A stretch of DNA of 64,000 nucleotides, from NCBI RefSeq assembly GCF_932526225.1, contig NC_064035.1, positions 14,990,469 to 15,054,468 on the forward strand. The letters are read 5' to 3'. Source of the stretch: Nematostella vectensis. Taxonomy: Eukaryota; Cnidaria; Anthozoa; Actiniaria; Edwardsiidae. Under the pieces are notes generated by a model that worked only from the letters and a program-made list of their open reading frames with translations, searched no databases and was not told the origin of the DNA. The position numbers and the translations under genes are program-made. This document shows, piece after piece, positions 26,401-56,388 of the stretch; the first letter of the stretch is position 1, and each line of letters starts with the position of its first letter.

Positions 26401-27697
26401 CCCACCAATGTCCACAAAACCGGCAAAATCTAGCAGATTAAAAAAATATATATTTTGAACCTTGTGTACACATTTTGCTGGCGAGCTCATGTGCTAAACT
26501 TTTTGCAGTAGGCTAATTACAGTATCTTAGACACTATTCATTGTTTAACTATCTGGTTATTAGCATGTGACCCGATCTTTACTAGTTCTTGCAACCAAAC
26601 TATATTCCTGGCAAAGATTCCTTCATCATATAGTGATGAGCACTATGGACAATCTACTCAAAGTGGTACCTCTGAGCAATCGCCTAATGAGTGACCAACA
26701 TCGACTAAGTGTCCACTTTACTAAGTCCCAAATTATTTGTAATTCAAACATTGTGTTTTTACGCCTCTACTAAGCGACCAACCTCTTTTAGGCAGCCACT
26801 AATATCATGGTCCCAAGGATAGTTGCTGAATATCAACAGTAATACACAATCATACCCCAGCTCATGTCCAAAAGGAGATTATTATATTGTTGTTGGCCAT
26901 AAAGACCCTTGTTAGACCAAATAGAAAACTTCACAAAGCCATGTAAACAAGAGAGGAAGAAAACACGAGTTTATTGGAGCGTAGGAAGTTTTTGTGTGTA
27001 AGGACTTAGTTTGCTTAAAAGGTCATTTATAATAATGTTATCTTTAAGCTACGAGAGAAAAGGTGGTTAAGAAACAGCATTGCATTGCAAAACCATCGAA
27101 GTATGGATAAGCAAAGGCAATGTTCCTTAGTAAGCAACTTGTATATTCAGATGAAATTTCGAGGTTTTACAAGCTCCTTTTATTCTTTATATTTCTCGCT
27201 TAGTTTATTTATCGTTTAGATGTTACAACAACAGTTCTGCTGACTAAAATAAGTGAGAAGGAAATAAGATACCTACAAAGTCAACACGAGTATGGAGACT
27301 CTTCACAGAAACAAGTCTGAGGGTGCTTTGCTAAACAGCCAAAATTCTCCACAAAAACCCACCCAATAACATCAACTAAATTGAGCAATTTCAACATAGA
27401 TAACAAACTCAACGGTTTTATTCTTAATCTTGGACAACAATTTGTGGCATAAGAGTTTAGGGTGCTAAAATTTTGCTCGAAATTTAGCTGTTGCACATAA
27501 ACAAGACTTACCACATTGCGCGAAGAATTGCACCATTTTAAACACGCACAAGTCGTGGATAAATGCGAACTAGGTGTATATTGATTCTTTAACGATCCAT
27601 TAGTACAATCCCAGACTTTTAAGCGACCATCGGGGGTTAAAAGAGCTAAAAATCGGCCATTATTATCGAAGGCACACGGACACTTCGTTGCTTCCAT
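17436..27697 (-). CDS. WDR43: WDR43/UTP5-like small-subunit-processome WD-repeat protein (complete)
   Basis: Nineteen exons join in frame to 650 codons plus TGA: 27512-27697, 25947-26087, 25518-25636, 25266-25386, 24980-25131, 24781-24883, 24010-24074, 23729-23789, 23527-23631, 22264-22479, 21854-21906, 21580-21667, 21236-21325, 20566-20597, 20285-20348, 19827-19940, 19441-19504, 17952-18013 and 17436-17552. Human WDR43 has about 677 residues. WD repeats fill the N-terminal part ([66 protein letters not shown]). A Utp12-type helical domain follows at about residues 441-570 ([36 protein letters not shown]), then a very acidic tail ([10 protein letters not shown]). The family works in the nucleolar t-UTP/UTP-A complex in rDNA transcription and 18S pre-rRNA processing. 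The ATG at 27697 was chosen because it aligns with the family start. Four introns carry snoRNAs. Confidence 0.95.
17805..17880 (-). ncRNA. Box C/D snoRNA, intronic copy 1 (last WDR43 intron)
   Basis: On the minus strand it reads terminal stem GACA, box C ATGATGA (from TCATCAT at 17869-17875), guide GAATAGGAATTGCCGT, D'-like CAGA, C'-like ATGACGA, box D CTGA (from TCAG at 17809-17812), and closing TGTC. The GACA/TGTC stem pairs at the very ends. It lies in the same orientation as WDR43 in the intron 17553-17951. Confidence 0.85.
17952..18013 (-). other. WDR43: WDR43 exon 18, acidic linker
   Basis: This 62-base exon encodes [20 protein letters not shown] with phase 1 in and phase 0 out. It joins QPATFYQEE to the acidic tail. 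It is too short and compositionally biased to call without the flanking exons. Intronic snoRNAs lie on both sides. Confidence 0.85.
18088..18168 (-). ncRNA. Box C/D snoRNA, intronic copy 2 (penultimate WDR43 intron)
   Basis: The terminal stem GCAGCA/TGCTGC is the longest of the four copies, at 6 bp. Box C is ATGATGA and box D is CTGA. The internal guide GAATAGGAATTGCCGT is followed here by a canonical D' box CTGA and C'-like ATGAAGA. The snoRNA ends 74 bases upstream of the exon 18 acceptor, the spacing typical for intron-encoded C/D snoRNAs in animals. Confidence 0.9.
20435..20512 (-). ncRNA. Box C/D snoRNA, intronic copy 3 (WDR43 intron 14)
   Basis: The stem is GGCA/TGCC, box C is ATGATGA, the guide is GAATAGGAATTGCCGT with D'-like CAGA, C'-like CTGACGA follows, and box D is CTGA. 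It lies 86 bases upstream of the exon 15 acceptor, between exons 20566-20597 and 20285-20348. Confidence 0.87.
21451..21524 (-). ncRNA. Box C/D snoRNA, intronic copy 4 (WDR43 intron 12)
   Basis: The terminal stem is GCA/TGC, box C is ATGATGA, the guide is GAATAGGAATTGCCGT with D'-like CAGA, C' is ATGACGA, and box D is CTGA. It lies between exons 21580-21667 and 21236-21325, 125 bases before the acceptor. Confidence 0.87.
22570..23400. repeat. Duplicated and partly inverted repeat in WDR43 intron 9
   Basis: A segment of roughly 340 bp starting GAATTTTTCAGCATG near 22575 is repeated from about 22921. The second copy carries an extra stretch of about 60 bp near 23075-23137. After it, at about 23335-23425, comes an inverted, diverged copy of the end of the segment (AAGGGCCAACGCTCGAAATG), giving a fold-back structure. 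It is non-coding and lies between exons 22264-22479 and 23527-23631. Confidence 0.7.
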
Positions 27698-28679
27698 GTT
27701 CCATTGCACGTGGGGAAAACGAGCGCAACCAGCTAGATCCCAGACTCCGCTCGGGATAAACATCATCGGTACCTGGAGGAACAAACAAGGAGAGTAACGA
27801 GATGGAAGCTAACATACGGTTATCCCTTTTCCGGCCTTGTTTACCGAAATAGAAACCTTCTTGGATAAGTTATAGAATTGCACACATAAATTTTCCCAAC
27901 GAGGTCACCAGGGGCTACGTAAGAACAAGGGGCCATGGTAGCAAATTTAGCCTCTACAAACATTTTTTAAAGCCAAATCTTACCTGATGGATAGGAACAG
28001 CATTGTTCTGCCTGTGATTTCAAAAACTTGTAGCGCAATAATTTGATGTTATAGCAGTGCCGTGACGCCTATTGGGTCCAGGGGGGCGTTCCCTCCACCC
28101 CACCCTAGTACCCCTTTTTTAAGTTTAAGTAAAATGACCAGTGTAGGGGTCGTTGCTGTGCCTCCCCAGTTTTGTCAATTTCCCTTGTACTGTTGTATCG
28201 TGCCGTATCGTGAACGTATCAGGTTCGTGTCCTGTGAGCCTGAAATTCTGTAAATACAGAAAGCCCCGCTAACTCGAATTTCCTGTTAACGGAGTTCGAT
28301 TTCGCTTGGATTTAGGCCTGTGTGTATAATATTTCAGTCATTTTTCACTCGGATAACTCGAACTCCAAACCTGGATAACTCGAACTATTTCTCATTTCTC
28401 TTCTCATATTTTACCTCGAACTTGATGCTCATTTGATTAAAAAATCTTTTAAAATGTATTTTAAGTTATTTTTTATGTGACTTCTATCACGCATATTTGA
28501 ATAAAGCTACGATAATTTATTAGATATGAGCAGCTAAAACCGATGTTTTTCACACGACTCTCATAAGTCAAACCCCAATTGATCCCCCCCCCCTGATCTT
28601 ATTTCTTATTCCTCTTCAAAGTTCAAGTTGGTTGAGTACGGTGTTTGAGGTACGTTGAGGTGTGTGTATATGTGTATGG

Positions 28680-30590
28680 GGGTGGGGGGAAAATAGGTGT
28701 AAGGGGAATGTGTAGTGGGTAGTGGTGTAGGGGGAGGGGTAGAGGAGATAGGTGTGGCAAGAATGTGTAGTGGTGTACCTTGGGGGAGGGGTAGGGAGAG
28801 ATAGGTGTGGTAGGAATGTGTAGTGTTTAGTGGTGTACCTAGGGGGAGGGGTAGGGAGAGATAGGTGTGGCGGGAATGTGTAGTGGGTAGTGGTGTACCT
28901 AGGGGGAGGGGTAGGGAGAGAAAGGTGCGGTAGGAATGTGTAGTGGGTAGCGGTGAACCTAGGGGGAGGGGTAGAGGAGATAGGTGTGGCAGGAATGTGT
29001 AGTGGGTAGTGATGTAGGGGGAGGGGTAGAGGAGATAGGTGTGGTAGGAATGTGTAGTGGGGTACCTAGGGGGAGGGGTAGAGGAGATAGGTGTGGCAGG
29101 AATGTGTAGTAGGTAGTGGTGTACCTAGGGGGAGGGGGAGGGGAGATAGGTGTGGCGGGAATGTGAAGTGGGGAGTGGTGTACCTAGGGGGAGGGGTAGG
29201 GGGAGATAGGTGTGGAAGGAATGTGTAGTGGGTAGTGGTGAACCTAGGGGGAGGGGTACAAAGGTGCGGGGGATGTGTAGTGGGTAGTGATGTACCTGGT
29301 AGGGAGGAGTAGATAGGTGTGGGGGGATGTGTAGTGGGTAGTGGTGTACCTAGGGGGAGGGGTAGGGGAGATAGGTGTGGCGGGAATGTGTAGTGGGTAG
29401 TGATGTACCTGGTAGGGAGGAGTAGATAGGTGTGGGGGGATGTGTAGTGGTGTACCTAGGGGGAGGGGTAGGGGGAGATAGGTGTGAAAGGAATGTGTAG
29501 TGGGTAGTGGTGAACCTAGGGGGAGGGGTAGGTGTAGGGAGAGATAGGTGTGGCGGGAAGTGTAGTGGGTAGTTGTGTACCTAGGGGGAGGGGGAGATAG
29601 GTGAGGCGGGAATGTGTAGTAGGTAGTGGTGTACCTGGTGGGGAGGGGTACATAGGTGCGGGGGATGTGTAGTGGGTAGTGATGTACCTGGTAGGGAGGA
29701 GTAGATAGGTGTGGGGGGATGTGTAGTGGGTAGTGGTGTACCTAGGGGGAGGGGTAGAGGAGATAGGTGTGGCAGGAATGTGTAGTGGGTAGTGATGTAG
29801 GGGGAGGGGTAGAGGAGATAGGTGTGGCAGGAATGTGTAGTGGTGTACCTAGGGGGAGGGGTAGGGGAGATAGGTGTGGCATGATTGTGTAGTGGTGTAC
29901 CTAGGGGAGGGGGAGGGGAGATAGGTGTGGCGGGAATGTGAAGTGGGGAGTGGTGTACCTAGGGGGAGGGGTAGGGGGAGATAGGTGTGGCAGGAATGTG
30001 TAGTGGGTAGTGGTGAACCTAGGGGTAGGGTAGGGAGAGATAGGTGTGGCAGGAATGTGTAGTGGGTAGTTGTGTACCTAGGGGGAGGGGGAGATAGGTG
30101 AGGCGGGAATGTGTAGTGGGTAGTGGTGTACCTAGGGGTAGGGGTAGGGAGAGATAGGTGTGGCAGGAATGTGTAGTAGGTAGTGGTGTACCTGGTGGGG
30201 AGGGGTACAAAGGTGCGGGGGATGTGTAGTGGGTAGTGATGTACCTGGTAGGGAGGAGTAGATAGGTGTGGGGGGATGTGTAGTGGGTAGTGGTGTACCT
30301 AGGGGGAGGGGTAGGGGAGATAGGTGTGGCGGGAATGTGTAGTGGGTAGTGATGTACCTGGTAGGGAGGAGTAGATAGGTGTGGGGGGATGTGTAGTGGT
30401 GTACCTAGGGGGAAGGGTAGGGGAAAGAAAGGTGTGGCAGGAATGTGCAGTGGGTAGTGGTGTACCTGGTAGAGAGGGGTAGATAGGTGTGGTAGGAATG
30501 TGTAGTGGTGTACCTAGGGGGAGGGGTAGGGGAGAGATAGGTGTGGCAGGAATGTGTAGTGGGTAGTGGTGTACCTGGAGGGGTGGGGGT
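28680..30590. repeat. G-rich minisatellite, about 60-bp unit, 1.9 kb
   Basis: About 30 or more imperfect units are built from GGGGGAGGGGTAGGG, AGATAGGTGTGGCGGGAATG, TGTAGTGGGTAGTGG and TGTACCTA. Truncated units of about 45 bp are mixed in. Blocks such as GGTAGGGAGGAGTAGATAGG recur at spacings that suggest higher-order duplication. The plus strand is almost free of C and has repeated G-runs. Confidence 0.95.
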
Positions 30591-30710
30591 TGCGCTGCTT
30601 GTGGGAGGTTTAGGGGGTCTAATGGTAGAGCAGGGGATGGCCAGTGACTTTCAATCTCTTAGCATAATAATTGCACAGTTCTTTACAAGCAAATAGTAAT
30701 AATAATATTG

Positions 30711-30716
30711 TTTATT
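30711..30716 (-). promoter_or_regulatory. DHX8: Candidate polyadenylation signal for DHX8
   Basis: TTTATT on the plus strand gives AATAAA on the minus strand about 550 bases past the DHX8 stop at 31266. It is the clearest one I saw before the minisatellite. Use of this site is an inference. Confidence 0.3.
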
Positions 30717-31265
30717 AAAGCCTTTTGCAGTGTAACTGAATTACAGGCTATGTGCGCCACTAAAGTAACGGTTTGCAGTGTTTTATTTCAGAGTCTGATC
30801 CAGGTGTATAATGGAACGATGTGTTGGTACTGTCTCACGAACTACGACTGGCTGTATTTCACGGTACCTATTATATTGTTAGTATCTATTTTTCTACTAG
30901 ATAAATTAAAATGACGATACACAAAGCTCCATAGTTAATAAAACTGGCATCCCCACCCATGTCCTTATTGTTGTAAGCGAGTTGGAATTCGGGTCCATAA
31001 TAAAGTGATGGAAAGGCGCGGAAGTTTTCAGTTTTAATGGGGTAAAAAACATATATGTGCTCCAAGTCGGTATTTACAATATTCATAGATTTACTCTCGA
31101 CACTGTGAATGCGAATAACAAGACACCAGGAGGTTAAGATTAACGAGAAAGAAAGGGTTTGCGTCCTCATTATCTTGAGATAGTAAATCTGTCTGAAGTA
31201 TACTTTGCTTTCTAGCCCTCTAACTCGACTACCACAGACTCCTGCTTCCATCACTCCTACTTTTG

Positions 31266-49993
<18,728 letters not shown>

Positions 49994-50473
49994 CCTCGTT
50001 CACAAGATCAATGAAGACAAGCTCAACATCTAACAGTCTACCTATCTGTGTGAGATGGCAGATTCGTAAACTCTACTCAGTTGTCAGCATGCTGTACCTC
50101 AAAAGTTTTATAGAAAAGAAATAGAACCACATCCGCCATTACGATTTATCACGTTACAGGCCTGCGAATTGCCAGCGGTCTCGTGCTGGCATGCGTACTA
50201 GACTTTTAGTTCCCATGGCTTCTCATTGGGAGCCCACAGGCACGCGATTCTAGCATTGACCTGCTGGTATTCTACTGTCTTTGCCATAATATAGTTATCT
50301 ATTATAACCGCCATCTCATAATGTTCGCGGCATGTTTGGAAAAAAAAAATGCTCGACCCGTCTTTATGCCACTAACTATTGCGTGACGCGTGACACAGTT
50401 TGTTGACAAGAGTTGTGCGCTCTTTTTTCATTTCCGCTTCATCACAGGTCATGTGCAGGCATCAGTGACTAGA
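49994..50473. promoter_or_regulatory. Shared upstream region of DHX8 and the CaaX gene (divergent promoter)
   Basis: Only 480 bases separate the DHX8 start codon (49993, minus strand) from the ATG of the plus-strand gene at 50474. No TATA box is obvious. The position implies a bidirectional promoter, and both 5' UTRs must fall in it. Confidence 0.55.
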
Positions 50474-52743
50474 ATGCCAGAAACATCAGGAAAGCCGACT
50501 GCTTTTAGCTGGAAATCCACGTCCCCCCCTTGCCGAGTGGTACTTTTGATTTGCAAGGCAGCGGGGATTTATCAGGACAATTTCGCGACGAGAGACCCTT
50601 CAAAACTGTCAACTCACGAACTTCAACCTAGTGTAACAAACAACTCCACGTTCGTTTTGTCTCTAGAACTTCAACCAGGGATCTACCACTTCTTATTTGA
50701 AATCTATATTGATGAAAATAATACTGAGGGACATTTAAGCTCCTCTACGATGTATGACAAAACCTGGCTCGCATCAGGTCGAGAGGTGAACTATGTAGAA
50801 GTGAACTGCTCTTCGTGGGCCTTACACCGGAAAACTAACCAGCGAATTTGTAAGTATTTGTCGAGTTATTATATCAAGATTTATTGAGATATACATTCAG
50901 TCTTTTTTGCCACATTTACCAAAATATTTTAAAATGAATATCATATTTTGTTGTTTTGTGTATTATGAATTAAACATTAAAAAACGCTAGATCATGTTAG
51001 GGTGATTAAACACAATTTTCAGCAATTTCATATAATAAATAATTGATTTGTGTTTCCACTACTTGAACGACCGCAACAATCACGTCGAACGCATGTATTA
51101 TTAAAAGTTACGTGATTGGATAATGCTTCGTCACGTGGGCTGCTGCGTTATAGGACAAATCCAATAATTCCATCGAGATTACCCTTCCTAGTATTACCCG
51201 ATTACATGACGAATTTCAGCCCGGGTTGAGTGTTCAGCCCGATTAAGGGGGCTGAAATCTCAGCCCTGTATCCCCCACAAATACTTGTACAATAGCTTTT
51301 TCGATTACATGAACGAGTTTTTAGATGGGATGAATTTCAACCTTTGGGGAGTTGTCCAGCCGCCCAGGCAAGCAAACCGTGCTAGGATTTTCAGCCCGGG
51401 CTAGCGGGTCGAAAGTAGCCATGATATCGCGTACACATCTCAGCCCGGGCTAGAAAAAAAAATACAATCCGCGTCCAAAACAATGAAAATCGGTCATCCT
51501 GCCTTGGAAAGGTGGTGTCCATCAACCCCCCCCCCCCCCTCCCCCCAGATCTGGGCCAGTTTTCTTTGAGACTGCCTTTTTTAGCCCGTGCGTCATGGTA
51601 TTTGTCTCTGCTACAAGCTGCTCCACCCATTCACATTTCGAAGATATACTAAGTCTTAGACTTGTGCCTAGTAGTCGCTTATTCTCAGAGTCCCTCAGTG
51701 AAGATCCACTGTCAGGGGCAATTGTTCGGAGCCAATTCATTCCCATAAAGAACGATAACAAGGCTACTATGACTACAAGGTCAACGTAACGAAATGATTC
51801 GAAAAAGCGCTCTCCCTTTAAGATAGTGCCCCCCTTCCCAATAAGCGACCCCCTTTCGACCTCGAATTTTGGAATAAGCGCTCCCTCACCAATAAGCGCC
51901 CAACTCGCCTCCCCCTTAAAATAAACCAACAAAAGCACCACTTGAATTATGTAAATCTTTTTATTTAGCTCGCATTGACAATCTCACTTTACAACGATAT
52001 TGTCTACGATTTATAAACAATGGAATCCCACATGAATGTACTGTGAAGTCTGACAACATTTAGACCGTCGTTTTAGTTTATCGCAAATAAAGTTTGCCGC
52101 CGAAATGAAATAAGGGACTGTGCAATAATTGTCAGTCGATGAGCCTCGTATGATGAAAAATTACAAAGAACCCCCCCTCTAACAGCGTCAAGTTTAGCTC
52201 TGACCCCCTTTCTCACGTTTAAAAATTAGGAAGACCCGCCCCCCTCCTACATTCTACCTGTAGTCACTTGCTTCCTAATGCATTCTAATATGGATGCTTA
52301 CGTGAGTTTGAGCTCAGGCGACTGGGGAACATCAAAAGAAACAACGAGCTCATTTTGCCGATAAGGGTTGAGAGCTATATAGAGATTTATAGAACAGGGC
52401 GGTTCTTAGTGAGACTACAAAGAGGTTCTCAAAGTTTGCTTCGATTCTGTGTTTAAAGGGAAAGGTGACATTTTTAGCCATTTGCGCACGAAGCGCGCCG
52501 AAATTTTGATAAATGGATACAAAAACAAACATTTTGATGGCAATTTAAGTAAGCCCCCCCTCTTATGCGAAAAAGTTAAGGTTGACCCTCCCCCCCCTAT
52601 CTTAGCAACAAATTAACTTAGTGCACCCCTCTGGTTTTACAGCCCCGGAAACAGAGGAAAAGCCCGATCAAGGCACTGGCGACACTGTTGCCCTTGTTGA
52701 TGACGAGGAGACTCCGTGTTTGTGTCACTGCGTCGTACTATAA
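50474..52743 (+). CDS. Small CBM48/AMPK-beta-like E-set protein with a C-terminal CaaX box
   Basis: Two exons, 50474-50849 and 52643-52743, join in phase 1 (GT donor at 50850, TTTTACAG acceptor at 52642) to give 158 residues. Residues from PTAFSW near the N-terminus to VNYVEV resemble the AMPK1-CBM fold: PTAFSW corresponds to PTVFRW of AMPK beta, and STFVLSLELQPGIYHFLFEI to its FVAILDLPEGEHQYKFFV. The glycogen-binding tryptophans of AMPK beta are not at their usual places, so sugar binding is doubtful. The second exon is acidic and ends CLCHCVVL. CVVL fits a CaaX prenylation site with Leu last, which favours geranylgeranylation, and the extra cysteines could be palmitoylated. I infer a membrane-tethered adaptor. 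I know of no named orthologue. Confidence 0.75.
50850..52642 (+). other. Intron of the CaaX gene, with repeat-like blocks
   Basis: This 1.8 kb intron contains CAGCCCGGGCTAG blocks in direct and inverted order at about 51190-51450, typical of an old MITE. It also holds C-runs near 51526 and repeated AATAAGCGCCC/CCCCCTTT stretches at 51810-51930. The frames at 51391-51630 and 51522-51941 run through these repeats and show no domain. Confidence 0.55.
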
Positions 52744-52836
52744 GAAGCAGAGGACGATTGATTGCTTTCGCCTTGGTATGACGTCGAACAAGAGTCAGCT
52801 CACCGAAGTCCTTCTTCCTACAGGGAAACGTACTAG

Positions 52837-52880
52837 CCTAAATGAGAGTCAACTAGCCTACTAGTTGACTCTCATTTAGG
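52837..52880. repeat. Perfect 20-bp inverted repeat with a 4-base loop
   Basis: The left arm CCTAAATGAGAGTCAACTAG (52837-52856), the loop CCTA, and the exact complement (52861-52880) would form a 20-bp hairpin. It starts 94 bases after the CaaX gene stop codon, so it is probably in that gene's 3' UTR. A diverged single arm (AAATGAGAGCCGACTAGC) occurs near 53037-53054. Confidence 0.9.
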
Positions 52881-53469
52881 GTTAATCGAATATGTTGCTT
52901 ATACGACCATTGGGAATCCTGTGGCGCGAAAATGAACGAGGAGCACTGGATCGGGACTTTGCGCTCGCCTCGTACCCTCATCCCCGGGAACCTCAGCTTT
53001 CGCGAGTTCGAAAACAAAACTTTTCCGTAAAACCCGAAATGAGAGCCGACTAGCAGGCCAAACGTAAGTTGATAAAGAAACTAAACTTTATTTGAGAAAG
53101 TGGTATTTACATTAAGTACGAAAAGCAGTGATTACTATAAAAATATACCACATAACCACTGCAAATATCAAAATCGTTAATTGTCGATTACAATGTAACC
53201 AGTCAGGAAAAATCAGGAAAAAAAAAACATTTTAAGGGGAGTGTTTTACGACCGACCAATCAGATTCAAGATATTCAAACAGTCACGTTAGGGTTTGAAT
53301 TCTCGCTTGTGATTTGTCAGAAGACAATAAACATTTTATACTAGCGGGTATCATTGGGTATACTTGATTTTTGATTTACCATTAACCAGTGCTTTTCTTA
53401 AAATTATCTGAAATTATCTTAAAATTATCAGCTCTATCGGAAAAATTTGATTTTCGCCATTATTTAATT

Positions 53470-53580
53470 AAGGGGGGAGGGGTGCGCAGTCATAAGTATC
53501 ATATGGAAAAAGCACAGTATTTGAAGATTCCTTTGGTGGCCAAGGGGGGGGGGGAGTGCACGTCCTGTGTACGCGCCTCG
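53470..53580. repeat. Dispersed repeat, copy 2 (related to 11998-12190)
   Basis: It shares GTGCGCAGTCATAAGTATCAT, AAAAAGCA, GCCAAGGGGGGGG and CCTGTGTACGCG with the TRIO-intron copy in the same order and orientation, but is shorter. It is not coding. Confidence 0.65.
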
Positions 53581-53810
53581 GCAGAAGACGTCATATTTTA
53601 TACATCTGAAATTGAAGGAAAAAAGAAAATAGAGTGTAATAACGTCGTTAAAAATCTTCTTAGCTGTCCTCGAAACCTCGAAATAATATTTGATTTTTTT
53701 TATTGATGCATGATAGTGATTAAAGAATGAATGTAATAAATCGATCTGGTTTTTTTTAGACAAATAAAGTTATTATGGGTCAGTATCCTTGCCCTTTTTG
53801 TTAAGAGATG

Positions 53811-54440
53811 CATCATAGCAAATAGCTGCCATTTCTTTTAAACAGATCATCATCTAAAAAAGACCATACCACATTTACGTCAGTAGTAGGAAATGAGTAC
53901 TTCGAGAGTGCGTATTGGGAAACATGCGGTAATGTAGAAATGTTAGTGGCAACATTTATTATTTAGTAAATGTTTAAAATAGACCCTTACGCCTCACGAG
54001 TAAGCCTTAGTTATCCCTTTTTCTATTTTACACCGAGCATCATAGCAAATAGCTGCCATTTCTTTTAAAAAGATCATCATCAAAAAGTGGACCATATCAC
54101 ATATACGTCAGTACTAGGAAATGAGTACTTTGGGAGTGCGTATTGGGAAACATGCGGTAATGTTAGTGGCAACATTTATTATTTAGTAAATGTTTAAAAT
54201 AGACCCTTACGCCTCACGAGTAAGCCTTAGTTATCCCTTCTTCTATTTTACACCGAACATCATAGCAAATAGCTGCCATTTCTTTTAAAAAGATGATCAT
54301 CAAAAAGTCGACCATATCACATATATACGTCAGTACTAGGAAATGAGTACTTTGAGAGTGCGTATTGGGAAACATGCGGTAATGTTAGTGGCAACATTTA
54401 TTATTTAGTAAATGTTTAAAATAGACCCTTACGCCTCACG
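53811..54440. repeat. Tandem triplication of a 220-227-bp unit
   Basis: CATCATAGCAAATAGCTGCC starts at 53811, 54038 and 54258. Each unit continues with GGAAATGAGTACTT, GCGTATTGGGAAACATGCGG and TTACGCCTCACGAGTAAGCC. The copies are nearly identical, so the expansion looks recent. No conserved open frame is present. Confidence 0.9.
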
Positions 54441-56388
54441 AGTAAGCCTTAGTTTAGTACTTCAAGTATTCGATTCTGGGGTCTCTCCTATTCTACACCG
54501 AGTCATCATGACACACTGTCATGTGGTCACGCTGTCATGTATTAGACGCGACGCACTGAAGATCTTGAGACCTAAATCTTTCTTACATCTTGACTCAGCC
54601 ACTTATGGCGAAAATAAAAGGACTCGTGGGCGGAAAAGGCCTTCACAACTCTTCAACGTCATTGCAATGTAGTATAAGAAAATGTTATCAAAATTAACCT
54701 TCAAATAAGAGCCATGTTGCTATTTTCTTCGGTGTTAAGGGATGACGAGTCCAATCTCAGTATGCAGTTATGTTGATTATTAGGAGTTCGACAAATACCC
54801 GTTTCAGGGAAACATTAATATTGTTGAGGACACACTCGACCAACTTGGTTGAGACTCGCAAATGTTGGTCGCCAAATAAGCCGGTAAAAATCACAAATCT
54901 TATATCTAGAAGCGGCTTTACGAGCCACTCGGGCGCACGATTCATGAAGAGTTTTGACATTTTTACGAAATACACAAAAAGGTAAAAAGGTCGATCAGAA
55001 CACTTCACAATCCGTCAAAATACTTTCAAGAAAAATATCAGTAACTATCTCTTTTGTGTAGATTTTTTTGGGTCAAGCATTTGGTCTGAGGCAGATGATA
55101 GACTGGGTTATTTCGAAGCCACCGTATGCTAGGAAAAGTTAGTATTTATTAAAATATAAGACGTCAGTTTCAACGTCTGGGGATCTGAGTAGTGAAAGCA
55201 ATCTATGGATAGGTGACATGACACTTGGTCGCGCTGTCAAGATGATTTTTGATCGGCACTGCGGCCGTTGCAAATGAGTGTGTGCTCGCCTTTCTTTTCG
55301 TCTAGTCTATTATTCCGTCCTCCGATTTCGCATTCCATTGTCTGTCTAAAGTAAAGAGATATCTCTTTGAGATAAAACGCACTGATCAATATGTTTGTTG
55401 ATGGCACAATGGAAACTATGATGGCAATCATCCAGCTTTGTCATTGAGTTTTGTTTATTGTCTATCCTTATCCATCCGTTGATGCTGAATATGATAAGCA
55501 GTCGAACAAAGCGAGCTGCTTCGTTTCTATTGTATCTCCGGAGTTTTGCAATCATCGTCTCTCTACCCCCACCCTTACCTGTCAATATTCAATGTCCATG
55601 TAAAGAAGACGAACGGATAGTAGTCATTAAAATCGTACTTGAAAGATAATTTTAGTTTATCTAAACTAGTTCAATATATATTTTTGGTCAATTGTTTTAC
55701 CGAACAAACATGAACTTTTAAAAGACTAGAAATTTTGCTTCATCTAAAATATTTGCTAGATTGAATCAAGTGTTTTGATTGTCTATTGTGTTTATTTTGG
55801 GAACATATCAGTGTGTCTACCCAAAAAGGGCAAAAGGGCCCCAGTAGATAAACGGGGCAAACGACAATCAACGCACTGAAAATGAGTATCGATCAACCCC
55901 TCCATTGTTATTGTTTATCACTGAAAATACCGCTGTTTATTTGCAGGTAAAACTTAAAAATAACAACCTTCATTTGAAGCCTGAAATTTTATTGGCGATA
56001 TTTGATTGAAAATATATTGGTTACTCGCTTGAATTAGCCGATGGAAATGGATGCTTGTGTGACTCGGCATTGAGCGGGAGCATAAAATGGCGGCGTGATT
56101 GGCCTTTGTTAAAGAGCCTTACCTTCGTTTTTATTACATACAGACAAATCGTGTAAAAAATATCGATATAACAAAAAATATTTTTCATATTTCATTTACC
56201 GATTTCAAAATATTGCATTAGCTTTTTTCAAATAAACAGATGCGGAAATGGATGCGTTCTCTCGCTAGAGGTATTGGTGTCGTTGGTATTTTGTTGGGGA
56301 TGATAAAATGTTGAATGCCCGTAAGGATCCAGCTTAACTTGCGTCGCCCACTGGGTCCTCAGGAGGTATACACTTGAAAGAACCTTCT

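Larger units (their letters stand above)
27698..31265. other. Intergenic region between WDR43 and DHX8, largely minisatellite
   Basis: This holds the presumed WDR43 promoter just right of 27697, a large G-rich minisatellite at about 28680-30590, and the presumed DHX8 3' UTR between 31265 and about 30711. The frames at 30708-30914 and 30886-31254 show no recognisable domain, and the latter overlaps the expected DHX8 3' UTR. Confidence 0.65.

Noticed and set aside
30886-31254. 122-codon minus-strand frame next to the DHX8 stop
   Set aside because: It has no recognisable domain and lies where the DHX8 3' UTR is expected. The DHX8 C-terminus is complete without it.
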